Source: an uncultured Verrucomicrobiales bacterium
Lineage (GTDB): Bacteria; Verrucomicrobiota; Verrucomicrobiae; Limisphaerales; CANJSG01
DNA: 14,728 nt
Assembly: GCA_946480965.1 (NCBI GenBank)
Contig: CAMLMI010000088.1
Span: 1-14,728 of the forward strand
Direction: 5' to 3'
Under the pieces are notes generated by a model. That model was not told where the DNA came from. It was given only the letters and a program-made list of their open reading frames with translations, and did no database searches. A program made the translations under genes and the position numbers. Positions 1 to 6,556 of the stretch are shown piece after piece. Within the stretch, counting starts at the first letter, position 1. Each line of letters opens with the position of its first letter.

Positions 1-15
1 CGCATCGGGTCGGTT

Positions 16-65
16 CGGAGCTTCTCCGGGGCATCCGGGCGGAGCGATGCTCCGCCTCCATTTTT
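16..65 (+). terminator. Two adjacent hairpins followed by a T-run; probable terminator of an upstream gene
   Basis: A small hairpin, CGGAG-CTT-CTCCG, lies at 16-28. A perfect 8-bp stem follows, GGCGGAGC (38-45) with loop GAT and GCTCCGCC (49-56), then four bases and TTTTT at 61-65. A GC-rich stem before a T-run is the layout of an intrinsic terminator, but the T-run starts a little late and the upstream gene is outside the window. The shared GGAG/CTCC core of the two stems could also mark a REP-like dispersed palindrome. Confidence 0.5.
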
Positions 66-81
66 GACTGCATCGTTCCAG

Positions 82-150
82 CTCAATCTCCATCTCAATC
101 CCCTTCCCCAATCCGAGAAGGAGAACGAGGTCGAGAACGAGAAGGATTGG
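82..150. repeat. Hexamer repeats, CTCAAT-like then GAGAAC-like, with a short inverted pair
   Basis: CTCAAT, CTCCAT and CTCAAT follow one another at 82-99. Five imperfect hexamers (GAGAAG, GAGAAC, GAGGTC, GAGAAC, GAGAAG) run from 115 to 144. The second set is bracketed by CCAATCC (108-114) and its exact reverse complement GGATTGG (144-150). This gives an almost pure purine run on the + strand about 40 bases before the first gene. Its function is unknown; it could be a slippage-prone microsatellite or the stem of a leader structure. Confidence 0.6.
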
Positions 151-188
151 CACCCGCAACTTCCCCGCTCCTCCAGCGTTGAACCCGC

Positions 189-773
189 ATGGCGCCGTTC
201 ACTCATCTCCTGGCCTCGTGGCTCGTCGCTACTTCCGTGACCGACGACCGGCGCGACGTCCGCCGCATCACCTTGGCCGGTGTGCTGCCGGATCTCGACG
301 GCCTCGGCCTCATCGTGGACTGGATCAATGCCGCCGCCTTCGACCGGCAAACCTTCCACTACGCAACCCAGCACCGCTTCTGGCTGCACGGGTTGGCTGG
401 GGGAATCGCTCTCGCCATCGTGTTGTCCGCCTTCAGCCGACAGCGGGGGAAAGTCTTCCTCGCGAGTTTGGCCGTCTTCCACCTGCACCTGCTCTGTGAC
501 CTCGTCGGCTCGCGGGGACCGGAGAAACACGACCTCTGGGCCATCTACTACTCGGGGCCTTTCAACCACGACTGGGCCTGGCTCTGGCGCGGCCAATGGC
601 GGCTCGACGGCTGGCAGAACACGGCGATCACCTTCGTGCTCTTCGGCGTCGCCCTCCGACACTCGCTGCAAACGGGACGATCGTTTGTCGGAGGCGTCAG
701 CCTGCGGGCCGACGGTGTTTTTGTGGCGCTGCTGCGGCGATGGAGGGGGCGCCTGAGGAACGCCCCGGCGTAG
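189..773 (+). CDS. Membrane-bound YdjM-like (DUF457-type) putative metal-dependent hydrolase
   Basis: The 194-residue product resembles the YdjM/YbcI group of inner-membrane putative metal-dependent hydrolases, whose substrate is not established. It has the pattern of scattered His and Asp residues typical of the group: His6 in an N-terminal FTHLLASW segment, LPDLDG at 33-38 (Asp35, Asp37), His62 and His67 in HRFWLHG, and His98/His100/Asp104 in HLHLLCD. Hydrophobic stretches around 66-82, 89-103 and 142-156 suggest several membrane passes. The ATG at 189 is chosen because it directly precedes the conserved FTH start; no clear Shine-Dalgarno sequence is visible. The C-terminal 30 residues are Arg-rich and basic. 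It lies 75 nt upstream of the LptD-like gene on the same strand and may share its transcript, but nothing shows that the functions are linked. Family assignment is fairly sure, activity is not. Confidence 0.75.
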   Translation: MAPFTHLLASWLVATSVTDDRRDVRRITLAGVLPDLDGLGLIVDWINAAAFDRQTFHYATQHRFWLHGLAGGIALAIVLSAFSRQRGKVFLASLAVFHLHLLCDLVGSRGPEKHDLWAIYYSGPFNHDWAWLWRGQWRLDGWQNTAITFVLFGVALRHSLQTGRSFVGGVSLRADGVFVALLRRWRGRLRNAPA

Positions 774-848
774 CGGCACATCTCCGGCCTCCGGCCCATC
801 CCCGCGCTTGGCTTCTGTCCGGGGCATTCGTTAGCGTCCGCCCGCCGC

Positions 849-3035
849 ATGAAACCGCTGCATCTTCTCGTTCCCCTGGCCGTGGCCGGCGCCTCCTGGG
901 GCGTCCGCGCCGCCGAGCCCTTACAGCTCCTGCCCGGGATGACGCTGAAGAGCCTGAATCCTTCGGGCACGCTGGAGTTCGACCTCAAGGGCCGGGGCGG
1001 CGAGATGACCGGTCCGTTCGAGCTGGCCTACAGCAACATCGTCGTGCGCGCGGACACGGTCACGGTGTCGCCGGCGGTGGACGAGATCCACGCGCGCGGC
1101 CGCGTCTCGGTGCTCCAGAACGGCACCGCCTGGTATGGCGACCACGTGGTCTATCGGCCCAAGACCGGCGAGATCCAGGCGGACAGCTTCAAGGCGGGCT
1201 ACGACCCGGTCTACATCTACGGCGAGGGGCTGCGCTACGATCCGGCCACCGGGGCCTACACGGCGACCAATGCGGTGCTGACCTCCGACAACGTGGCCGA
1301 TCCCGCCCACGAGGTCCGTGCCCGCGAGCTCCGCATCCAGCCCGGCGAATACGTGGAGCTGGACGGGGCGAAGACCGTGCTCGGTTCCGTGCCGGTCTTC
1401 TACCTGCCCTACTACCACCGCGCGCTGGACCAGCACCGGTTCGACATGAACTTCCTGCCCGGCTACCGCTCGCGGCACGGCGCGTTCCTCGAGTCCAAGT
1501 TCAACTACGCCGTCAACGAGCACCTCGACGCCGCCCTGCGCTTCGACCTCCGCAGCAAGCGCGGCGTGGCCCTGGGACCGGACCTCGAGCTGCACCTCGG
1601 CCGCTGGGGCGAAGCGGGGCTCCAATACTACTACGCCGATGACGACCGGCCGGGCCTCGATGCGCTGAACCGCCCGATCTCCGAGAACCGCGACCGGCTG
1701 AAGTTCACCTACGACGCCACGCTCGTGACCAACCTCACGGTCAAGAGCCAGATCCGCTACCAGGGCGACGACTACATCGTCCGCGACTTCTTCGAGAGCG
1801 AATACCGGGACAACGCCCAGCCCAACAGCTTCGTCGAGCTGAACCAGCAGTGGAGCAACTGGGCGCTCGACGCCTACGTGCAGCCGCAGGTCAACGACTT
1901 CCAGGAGACCGTCGAGCGCCTGCCCGACCTCCGCCTGACCGGCCTGCGCCAGCGCATCGGGGAGACCCCGTTCTACTACGACAGCGAGACCTCCTTCGCC
2001 CATCTCCGGCGCAGCCACGCGAACTTCTCGACCAACGACTTCTCCGCGTCGCGCGCCGACACGATGCACCAGCTTTCGTTGCCGTGGACGTTCTTCGGCT
2101 GGCTCAACGTCACGCCCCGCACCGGCGCGCGCTACACCTACTACACGGAGGCGGAAGGCCCCGGAGCGACGACCGATTCCGCGAGCCGCTGGATTTACCA
2201 CACAGGCGCTGAGGTGAGCTTCAAGGCCTCGCGCGTCTGGGAAGGCGCGGAGAACCGCCTGCTCGATGTCCGCGGCCTGCGCCACATCTTCGAGCCGTCG
2301 CTGAACTACGCCTTCGTGCCCGATCCAAGCCGCTCGCCCGGCGAGCTCCCGCAGTTCGACCGCGAGATCCCAAATCTCCGCCTCCTGCCCATCGAGTATC
2401 CCGACTACAACGCCATCGACTCCATCGACGCCCGCAACGTCCTGCGCTTCGGCCTGAGGAACCGCCTCCAGACCAGGCGCTCGGACCGCATCGAGGATCT
2501 CGTCGCCTGGAACCTGCTGGCCGATTGGCGCATCGACCGGCATCCCGGCGAGCCCACGATCTCCGACGGCTACTCCGACCTCGATTTCCGCCCCCGCTCC
2601 TGGATCACGCTCAACTCCGGCCTGCGCTACAGCGTGGAGGACGAGCGGATGCGCGAGAGCCACCACCGCATCCTCCTCAACCCGAGCGACCGCTGGAGCC
2701 TCATGCTCGGCCAGCGCTACTTCAACGACGACGCCACCTTCGGGCCCGGCTCCGACCACAACACCTGGTTCAGCAGCTTCTTCTACAAGCTGAACGAAAA
2801 CTGGGCCGTGCGCATCACGCACCATTACGAGGCCCGCGACGGCGTGCTGGAGGAGCAGAACTACACGCTCTACCGCGACTTCCGGAGCTGGACCTCCGCC
2901 CTCACCTTCCGCGTCCGCGAGAGCCGCGTGGAGGAGGATGACTACACCATCGCCTTCGTCTTCTCGATGAAGGCATTCCCAAGGTTCGGCCTCGGCGACG
3001 ACAGCGACCGGCCCGAACGCCTGCTCCACAACTGA
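849..3035 (+). CDS. lptD: LPS-assembly outer-membrane protein, LptD-like
   Basis: The 728-residue product is probably the beta-barrel translocon that inserts lipopolysaccharide into the outer leaflet of the outer membrane. Residues 1-22 form a signal peptide ending VRAA before Glu-Pro. An OstA/LptA-like beta-jellyroll follows (about 55-165, with ADTVTV, ARGRVSVLQNGTAWYGD and YRPKTGEI). The VPVFYLPYYHRALD motif near 180-193 is characteristic of LptD at the jellyroll-barrel junction. The rest is a series of aromatic-rich amphipathic strands, with RHIFEPSLNYAFVP near 478-491 typical of the LptD C-terminal domain. The barrel ends near VFSMKAFPRF, leaving a short charged tail. E. coli LptD is somewhat longer (784 residues). 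I find no cysteine in the whole protein, so the disulfides that control E. coli LptD maturation cannot form. No LptE gene is in the window. The symbol rests on family resemblance. Confidence 0.85.
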   Translation: MKPLHLLVPLAVAGASWGVRAAEPLQLLPGMTLKSLNPSGTLEFDLKGRGGEMTGPFELAYSNIVVRADTVTVSPAVDEIHARGRVSVLQNGTAWYGDHVVYRPKTGEIQADSFKAGYDPVYIYGEGLRYDPATGAYTATNAVLTSDNVADPAHEVRARELRIQPGEYVELDGAKTVLGSVPVFYLPYYHRALDQHRFDMNFLPGYRSRHGAFLESKFNYAVNEHLDAALRFDLRSKRGVALGPDLELHLGRWGEAGLQYYYADDDRPGLDALNRPISENRDRLKFTYDATLVTNLTVKSQIRYQGDDYIVRDFFESEYRDNAQPNSFVELNQQWSNWALDAYVQPQVNDFQETVERLPDLRLTGLRQRIGETPFYYDSETSFAHLRRSHANFSTNDFSASRADTMHQLSLPWTFFGWLNVTPRTGARYTYYTEAEGPGATTDSASRWIYHTGAEVSFKASRVWEGAENRLLDVRGLRHIFEPSLNYAFVPDPSRSPGELPQFDREIPNLRLLPIEYPDYNAIDSIDARNVLRFGLRNRLQTRRSDRIEDLVAWNLLADWRIDRHPGEPTISDGYSDLDFRPRSWITLNSGLRYSVEDERMRESHHRILLNPSDRWSLMLGQRYFNDDATFGPGSDHNTWFSSFFYKLNENWAVRITHHYEARDGVLEEQNYTLYRDFRSWTSALTFRVRESRVEEDDYTIAFVFSMKAFPRFGLGDDSDRPERLLHN

Positions 3036-3044
3036 CCGCGCCCC

Positions 3045-3572
3045 ATGTCCGATCCCCTGGAGATGTCCGACGTCCACGCGCTCCGCGCCGTCAGCGGCTG
3101 GATCGATCTCGGCAACCTCGTCGAGGCCGAGCGCGAGCTGGGCCAGATCCCCGTCCAGCGCCGCCACCATCCCGACGTGCTGGAGACCGAATGGCTCCTC
3201 ACCGCTGCCCGCCGGGACTGGAACCGCAGCCTGACCATCGCCGAGCTGCTCGTGGCCATCGCCCCCGGTCGGCCGGGCGCGTGGATTCACCGGGCTTTCG
3301 CCCTGCGCCGGGCCGACGGCGGCGGGCTGACCCGCGCCCGGGAGGTGCTGCTGGAGGCCTGCGACCGTTTCCCCGACGAAGCCGTCATCCCCTACAACCT
3401 GGCCTGCTACGCCGCCCAGCTCGGTGAACTGGACGACGCCCGCCGCTGGCTCGAGACCGCCCGCCAACGCGGCGGCTCCGCCTTGATCCAGGAAATGGCC
3501 CTGGCCGATTCCGACCTGCTCCCGCTCCGCGACGAGATCCGGAAGTGGAAGACCAAGACCAAGAACTGCTGA
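3045..3572 (+). CDS. Small TPR-repeat protein
   Basis: The product has 175 residues, no signal peptide and no membrane segment, so it is probably cytoplasmic. Helix pairs with TPR spacing are visible at about 13-45 (GWIDLGNLVEAERELGQIP), 48-85 (WLLTAARRDWNRSLTIAELL, then PGAWIHRAFAL) and 100-142 (EACDRFPDEAVIPYNLACYA, then GELDDARRWLETA). The end, with DSDLLPLRDEIRKW, resembles the C-terminal cap of many small bacterial TPR proteins. TPR units bind other proteins; the partner cannot be inferred. The start ATG lies only 9 nt after the LptD stop codon, which argues for co-transcription; an in-frame ATG at 3063 is a possible alternative. The last residues are Lys-rich (KWKTKTKNC). No specific function is assigned. 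Confidence 0.8.
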   Translation: MSDPLEMSDVHALRAVSGWIDLGNLVEAERELGQIPVQRRHHPDVLETEWLLTAARRDWNRSLTIAELLVAIAPGRPGAWIHRAFALRRADGGGLTRAREVLLEACDRFPDEAVIPYNLACYAAQLGELDDARRWLETARQRGGSALIQEMALADSDLLPLRDEIRKWKTKTKNC

Positions 3573-3893
3573 ACGCCTCGGGCCCGCGTGGGAGAAAACC
3601 GGGTTGGTTTCGGCATTCTGGGACCGGTGTCCCGGAGCAACGCACCTTAGGAAGCCGCGTCATCGGGCGCCACAGCTCCGCTTGTCGCCCGGCGTCCTCT
3701 CCCGAAGCTCCGCCGGACTTGGTCTGGATTCTCGGCCGTGGCCGTGAGGTTCCTCTCCGCCGGTCGCGTTCCCGCTTGGCCCGAATTGCATCGTTCCTGT
3801 TAAGAGCTTCTTCCGTTCGTCCGATCCCAACCCGGAAGCAGTGGCGTCGCGGACCCGATTGGCCCGGCCCTCGTTTCCGATTCCGTCAAAGCC
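3573..3893 (+). other. 321-nt gap before the receptor gene; one hairpin, no gene recognised
   Basis: No convincing open reading frame, tRNA or known riboswitch motif is seen here. The one clear element is a hairpin at 3616-3637. The rest is GC-rich and without tandem repeats. The gap is much longer than the others in the + strand block and separates the LptD/TPR genes from the receptor-YfiR-kinase unit, so the promoter of that unit most likely lies here. A weak sigma70-like pair (TTGGCC at 3776, TGTTAA at 3798, 16-nt spacer) is present but not convincing. Confidence 0.5.
3616..3637 (+). terminator. Hairpin after the TPR gene; possible terminator or leader structure
   Basis: GGGAC (3620-3624) pairs with GTCCC (3629-3633) across a CGGT loop. 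The stem extends outward with T·G, C-G, T-A and T·G pairs to about 9 bp. It begins 43 nt after the TPR stop codon. No T-run follows, so if it ends transcription it is not a standard intrinsic terminator. It could instead be part of the 5' leader of the receptor gene. Confidence 0.35.
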
Positions 3894-5978
3894 ATGGGCT
3901 TGCGACCAAAGCCATCCAGTTTGATCACCGTTCCCTGCGCTCCGCTGGTGTTCGCCGGGGCCGTGGTGTCGGCGCTGTTTTCCCCCGCCAGGGCCGATGA
4001 ACCGGTTCCTCCGGCGGTCGGCGTTCCCGGGCCGGAGGACCTGTCCCAGCTCAGCCTCGCGGAGCTGCTCGACATCCCCGTCACGGTCGTCTCCCGCACC
4101 TCCAGCCCCTTGAGCCAGACCGCAGGCGCGGTCCATGTCATCACGCAGGACGACATCCGGCGCTCCGGTTCCCAGAGCGTAGCCGAAGCGCTGCGCCTCG
4201 CCCCGGGCATGGAGGTCGCGCAGGTGAACTCCGTGAACTGGGCCGTCTCCTCCGCCGGCTTCAACGACACCTACGCCAACAAGCTGCTCGTCCTGCGCGA
4301 CGGCCGCAGCCTCTACACGCCGCTCTTTTCCGGCACCTACTGGAACCAGCAGACCACCATCCTGCCCGACATCGAGAACATCGAGGTCGTGCTCGGCCCC
4401 GGTGCCAGCGTCTGGGGCGCGAACGCCGTCAACGGCGTGGTGAACGTCGTGTCCAAGAGCGCCTTCGACACCTTCGGCACGCTCGTCCAGACCGGCGGCG
4501 GCACCGAGCAGCTCGGCCGCGCCACCGTGCGCCACGGCGCGTTGCTGGGCGAGGATCTCGCCTTCCGCATCTATGCGCAGCAGCAGTTCCACGACGATTC
4601 GCGCACGCCCTCCGGAGACCGCGCGAACGACAGGTTCGAATCGACCCTCGGCGGCTTCCGCCTCGACTGGCGCGAGCCCGGCGAGGCCGAGTTCATGCTG
4701 AACGGCGAGATCCACCGTTCTGTCGGCGACGCCGCCGCCGTCACCCCGATTTACGCCCCGCCGTATGTGCAGACCGTCTTCGACGAGGACCGCAATCTCG
4801 GCGGCTTCCTCCTCGGCCGCTGGCGCAGGCATTTCTCCGAAGGCTCCGCCCTGACCGTGGACGCCTACTACGACGCCACCCGGATGGACCATCCGCAGTT
4901 CGAGGAAGACCGGGACATCGGCGAAATCGGCCTCCAATACGTGGCCGAACTCGGCGAGATCCACCGCCTGTCCGCCGGACTGAACTACCGCGTCGTCGCG
5001 GACGACTACCGCACCGTCGGCGCGGTGCTGATCGACCCGCCCTCCGATGTCCGGCACCTGCCCAGCGCCTTCGTGCAGGACGAGATCGAGCTTCTGCCCG
5101 AACGCCTGACCCTGACCCTCGGCACCAAGGTCGAGGGCGTCGAAGGCCACGGCGTCGAGGTCCAACCGGCCGCGCGGCTCGCCTGGACCCCGGTGAAGAC
5201 CGTCACGGTCTGGAGCGCCGTCGCCCGCGCCGCCCGCACCCCGTCGCGCGCGGAACGGGACGCCACGGCCGTCTTCGAGGTCTATCCGCCGGGCACGCCC
5301 GGAATGCCCGATCCGAACTTCCCCACCGCCGTCGTCGCGATGGGCAGCGAGGACTTCGCGCCCGAGCACCTGCTCGCCCTGGAGACCGGCGCGCGTTGGC
5401 AGGCCCGGGACACGCTGAGCTTCGACGTGGCCGCCCACTGCCACATCTACGACGACCTCCGCACCATCAGCCCGGGCGCCCCCTATTTCGATCCGGTCAA
5501 CAACGTCTTCGTCCTGCCGCAAAGCCCCGCGAACCTGATGCACGGCGTGAACTGGAGCGGTGAATTCGGCGTCCAGTGGAACCCCACCGCCCGCAGCCGC
5601 GTGCGCGCCAGCTACTCGTTCTTCTCGCCGGACCTGAAGCGCGACCAGGACTTCCCCGGCTCCACCGATGTCGCCTTCGCCGTGGACCGCAGCCCCCGCC
5701 ACCAGGCCGCGCTCTGGGGCAGCATCGATCTGACCGCCTCCCTCGAATTCGACGCCCGCCTGCGCTACGTCGGCGAACTCGCCGCCTCCGGCGTCCCCGA
5801 CTACTGGGAACTCGACGCCCGCCTCGCCTGGCAGCCCCGGCCGGATCTGGAACTGGCCCTCATCGGCAAGAGCCTCCTGCACGACCGGCACGCCGAGTTC
5901 GGCACCTCCCAATACGGCGGCGCCCCGGTGGCCCTCGTCGAACGCAGCGTCTTCGCCCAGCTCACATGGCGTTTCTGA
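3894..5978 (+). CDS. TonB-dependent outer-membrane receptor
   Basis: The 694-residue product is a TonB-dependent receptor. Residues 1-34 form a signal peptide ending in an ARA cleavage site before Asp35. A region [20 protein letters not shown] (about 48-67) carries a plausible TonB box, followed by the plug (about 70-175) with [44 protein letters not shown], and [20 protein letters not shown] before GVVNVVSK. The remainder is the 22-strand barrel, ending VFAQLTWRF with the C-terminal aromatic residue expected for outer-membrane insertion. The ATG at 3894 is chosen because it gives a complete signal peptide; no clear ribosome site precedes it. The ligand is unknown: no siderophore, B12 or sugar-uptake gene is nearby. 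Its 3' end overlaps the YfiR gene by 13 nt, and the third gene is a kinase, so a signalling role is at least as likely as nutrient import. Confidence 0.92.
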   Translation: MGLRPKPSSLITVPCAPLVFAGAVVSALFSPARADEPVPPAVGVPGPEDLSQLSLAELLDIPVTVVSRTSSPLSQTAGAVHVITQDDIRRSGSQSVAEALRLAPGMEVAQVNSVNWAVSSAGFNDTYANKLLVLRDGRSLYTPLFSGTYWNQQTTILPDIENIEVVLGPGASVWGANAVNGVVNVVSKSAFDTFGTLVQTGGGTEQLGRATVRHGALLGEDLAFRIYAQQQFHDDSRTPSGDRANDRFESTLGGFRLDWREPGEAEFMLNGEIHRSVGDAAAVTPIYAPPYVQTVFDEDRNLGGFLLGRWRRHFSEGSALTVDAYYDATRMDHPQFEEDRDIGEIGLQYVAELGEIHRLSAGLNYRVVADDYRTVGAVLIDPPSDVRHLPSAFVQDEIELLPERLTLTLGTKVEGVEGHGVEVQPAARLAWTPVKTVTVWSAVARAARTPSRAERDATAVFEVYPPGTPGMPDPNFPTAVVAMGSEDFAPEHLLALETGARWQARDTLSFDVAAHCHIYDDLRTISPGAPYFDPVNNVFVLPQSPANLMHGVNWSGEFGVQWNPTARSRVRASYSFFSPDLKRDQDFPGSTDVAFAVDRSPRHQAALWGSIDLTASLEFDARLRYVGELAASGVPDYWELDARLAWQPRPDLELALIGKSLLHDRHAEFGTSQYGGAPVALVERSVFAQLTWRF

Positions 5979-6556
5979 GAACCATCCCCTTGCGCCCGTC
6001 GCCGCGCTGGCTGGTCGCCGCGGCCCTGCTGCTGCTCGTCTGGGCGCTGGGCCTCCGGCTCGACGCCGCCGACGCCGCCTCCGAGACCCAGCTCAAGGCC
6101 GCCCTCGTTTACCGCTTCGCCACCCTCGCCCAGTGGCCCGACACCGCCTTCGCCGACGCAGAGGCGCCCGTGGTCATCGCCGTCGTCGGCCGCCACGGGC
6201 TGGAAGCCGCCGTGCGCGGCATCGCCGCCGACAAGAAGATCGGCAAGCGCCCCGTCCTCGTCGTCGCCGACCCGGACTTCAAGTCGGCGGTCCACGTGCT
6301 CGTGGTCGCCGCCGAGGGCGGCAGGACGGACTTGAAGGCCCTCTTCGGCCGCCTGGCCGAACGCCCCGTGCTCACCATCGGCGATCCCTCCGGCTTCTGC
6401 GCCGAGGGCGGCATGATCGGCCTCCGGCGCGAGGACGCGCGTCTGACCTTCGACGTGAACATCCGCGCCCTCCGCCGTGTCGAGTCCGCCGGGCTGAAGC
6501 TCAATCCCCAGGTCCTCAAGCTGGGCCGCATCGTCGAGGGAGGCGACGCCCCGTGA
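5966..6556 (+). CDS. YfiR-family (DUF4154) periplasmic regulatory protein
   Basis: The 196-residue product belongs to the YfiR/DUF4154 family. A signal peptide covers about residues 1-38 (a hydrophobic core at 15-30, then DAADAA). The mature start [19 protein letters not shown] is the hallmark of the family. The C-terminal block is also typical: [20 protein letters not shown], followed by an Asn-containing strand, two Arg and [14 protein letters not shown]. In Pseudomonas aeruginosa YfiR is a periplasmic repressor of the diguanylate cyclase YfiN and uses cysteine pairs; only one cysteine (Cys145) is seen here, so that redox chemistry is missing. The ATG at 5966 lies inside the end of the receptor gene and gives a full signal peptide. 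The 3' end overlaps the kinase start by 4 nt (GTGA). Translational coupling with both neighbours suggests that the partners are the receptor and the kinase. No YfiB-like or YfiN gene is present. Confidence 0.9.
   Translation: MAFLRTIPLRPSPRWLVAAALLLLVWALGLRLDAADAASETQLKAALVYRFATLAQWPDTAFADAEAPVVIAVVGRHGLEAAVRGIAADKKIGKRPVLVVADPDFKSAVHVLVVAAEGGRTDLKALFGRLAERPVLTIGDPSGFCAEGGMIGLRREDARLTFDVNIRALRRVESAGLKLNPQVLKLGRIVEGGDAP
6538..6543 (+). promoter_or_regulatory. Shine-Dalgarno sequence that fixes the kinase GTG start
   Basis: GGGAGG lies 9 nt before the GTG at 6553, inside the end of the YfiR gene. It is one of only two strong Shine-Dalgarno matches in front of a gene in this window. It supports GTG 6553 as the start of the kinase, which otherwise has no ATG before its first membrane helix. 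Confidence 0.65.

Noticed and set aside
921..3467. An 848-codon open frame on the − strand across the LptD-like and TPR genes
   Set aside because: It is antisense to two well-recognised + strand proteins, its translation is low-complexity (Val/Ala/Glu/Gly-rich) with no domain, and such frames are expected opposite GC3-rich genes.
3776..3803. Sigma70-like promoter TTGGCC - 16 nt - TGTTAA
   Set aside because: It matches only about 4 of 6 and 3 of 6 consensus bases, which is too weak in a 321-nt region to list as a promoter.
3573..3893. Cobalamin or cyclic-di-GMP riboswitch before the TonB receptor
   Set aside because: The conserved boxes of these classes were looked for by eye and not found; only a simple hairpin is present.
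3660..5912. A 750-codon open frame on the − strand across the TonB receptor gene
   Set aside because: It has the same antisense pattern, with Gly/Val/Asp/Arg-rich low-complexity translation and no motif; the + strand receptor is unambiguous.
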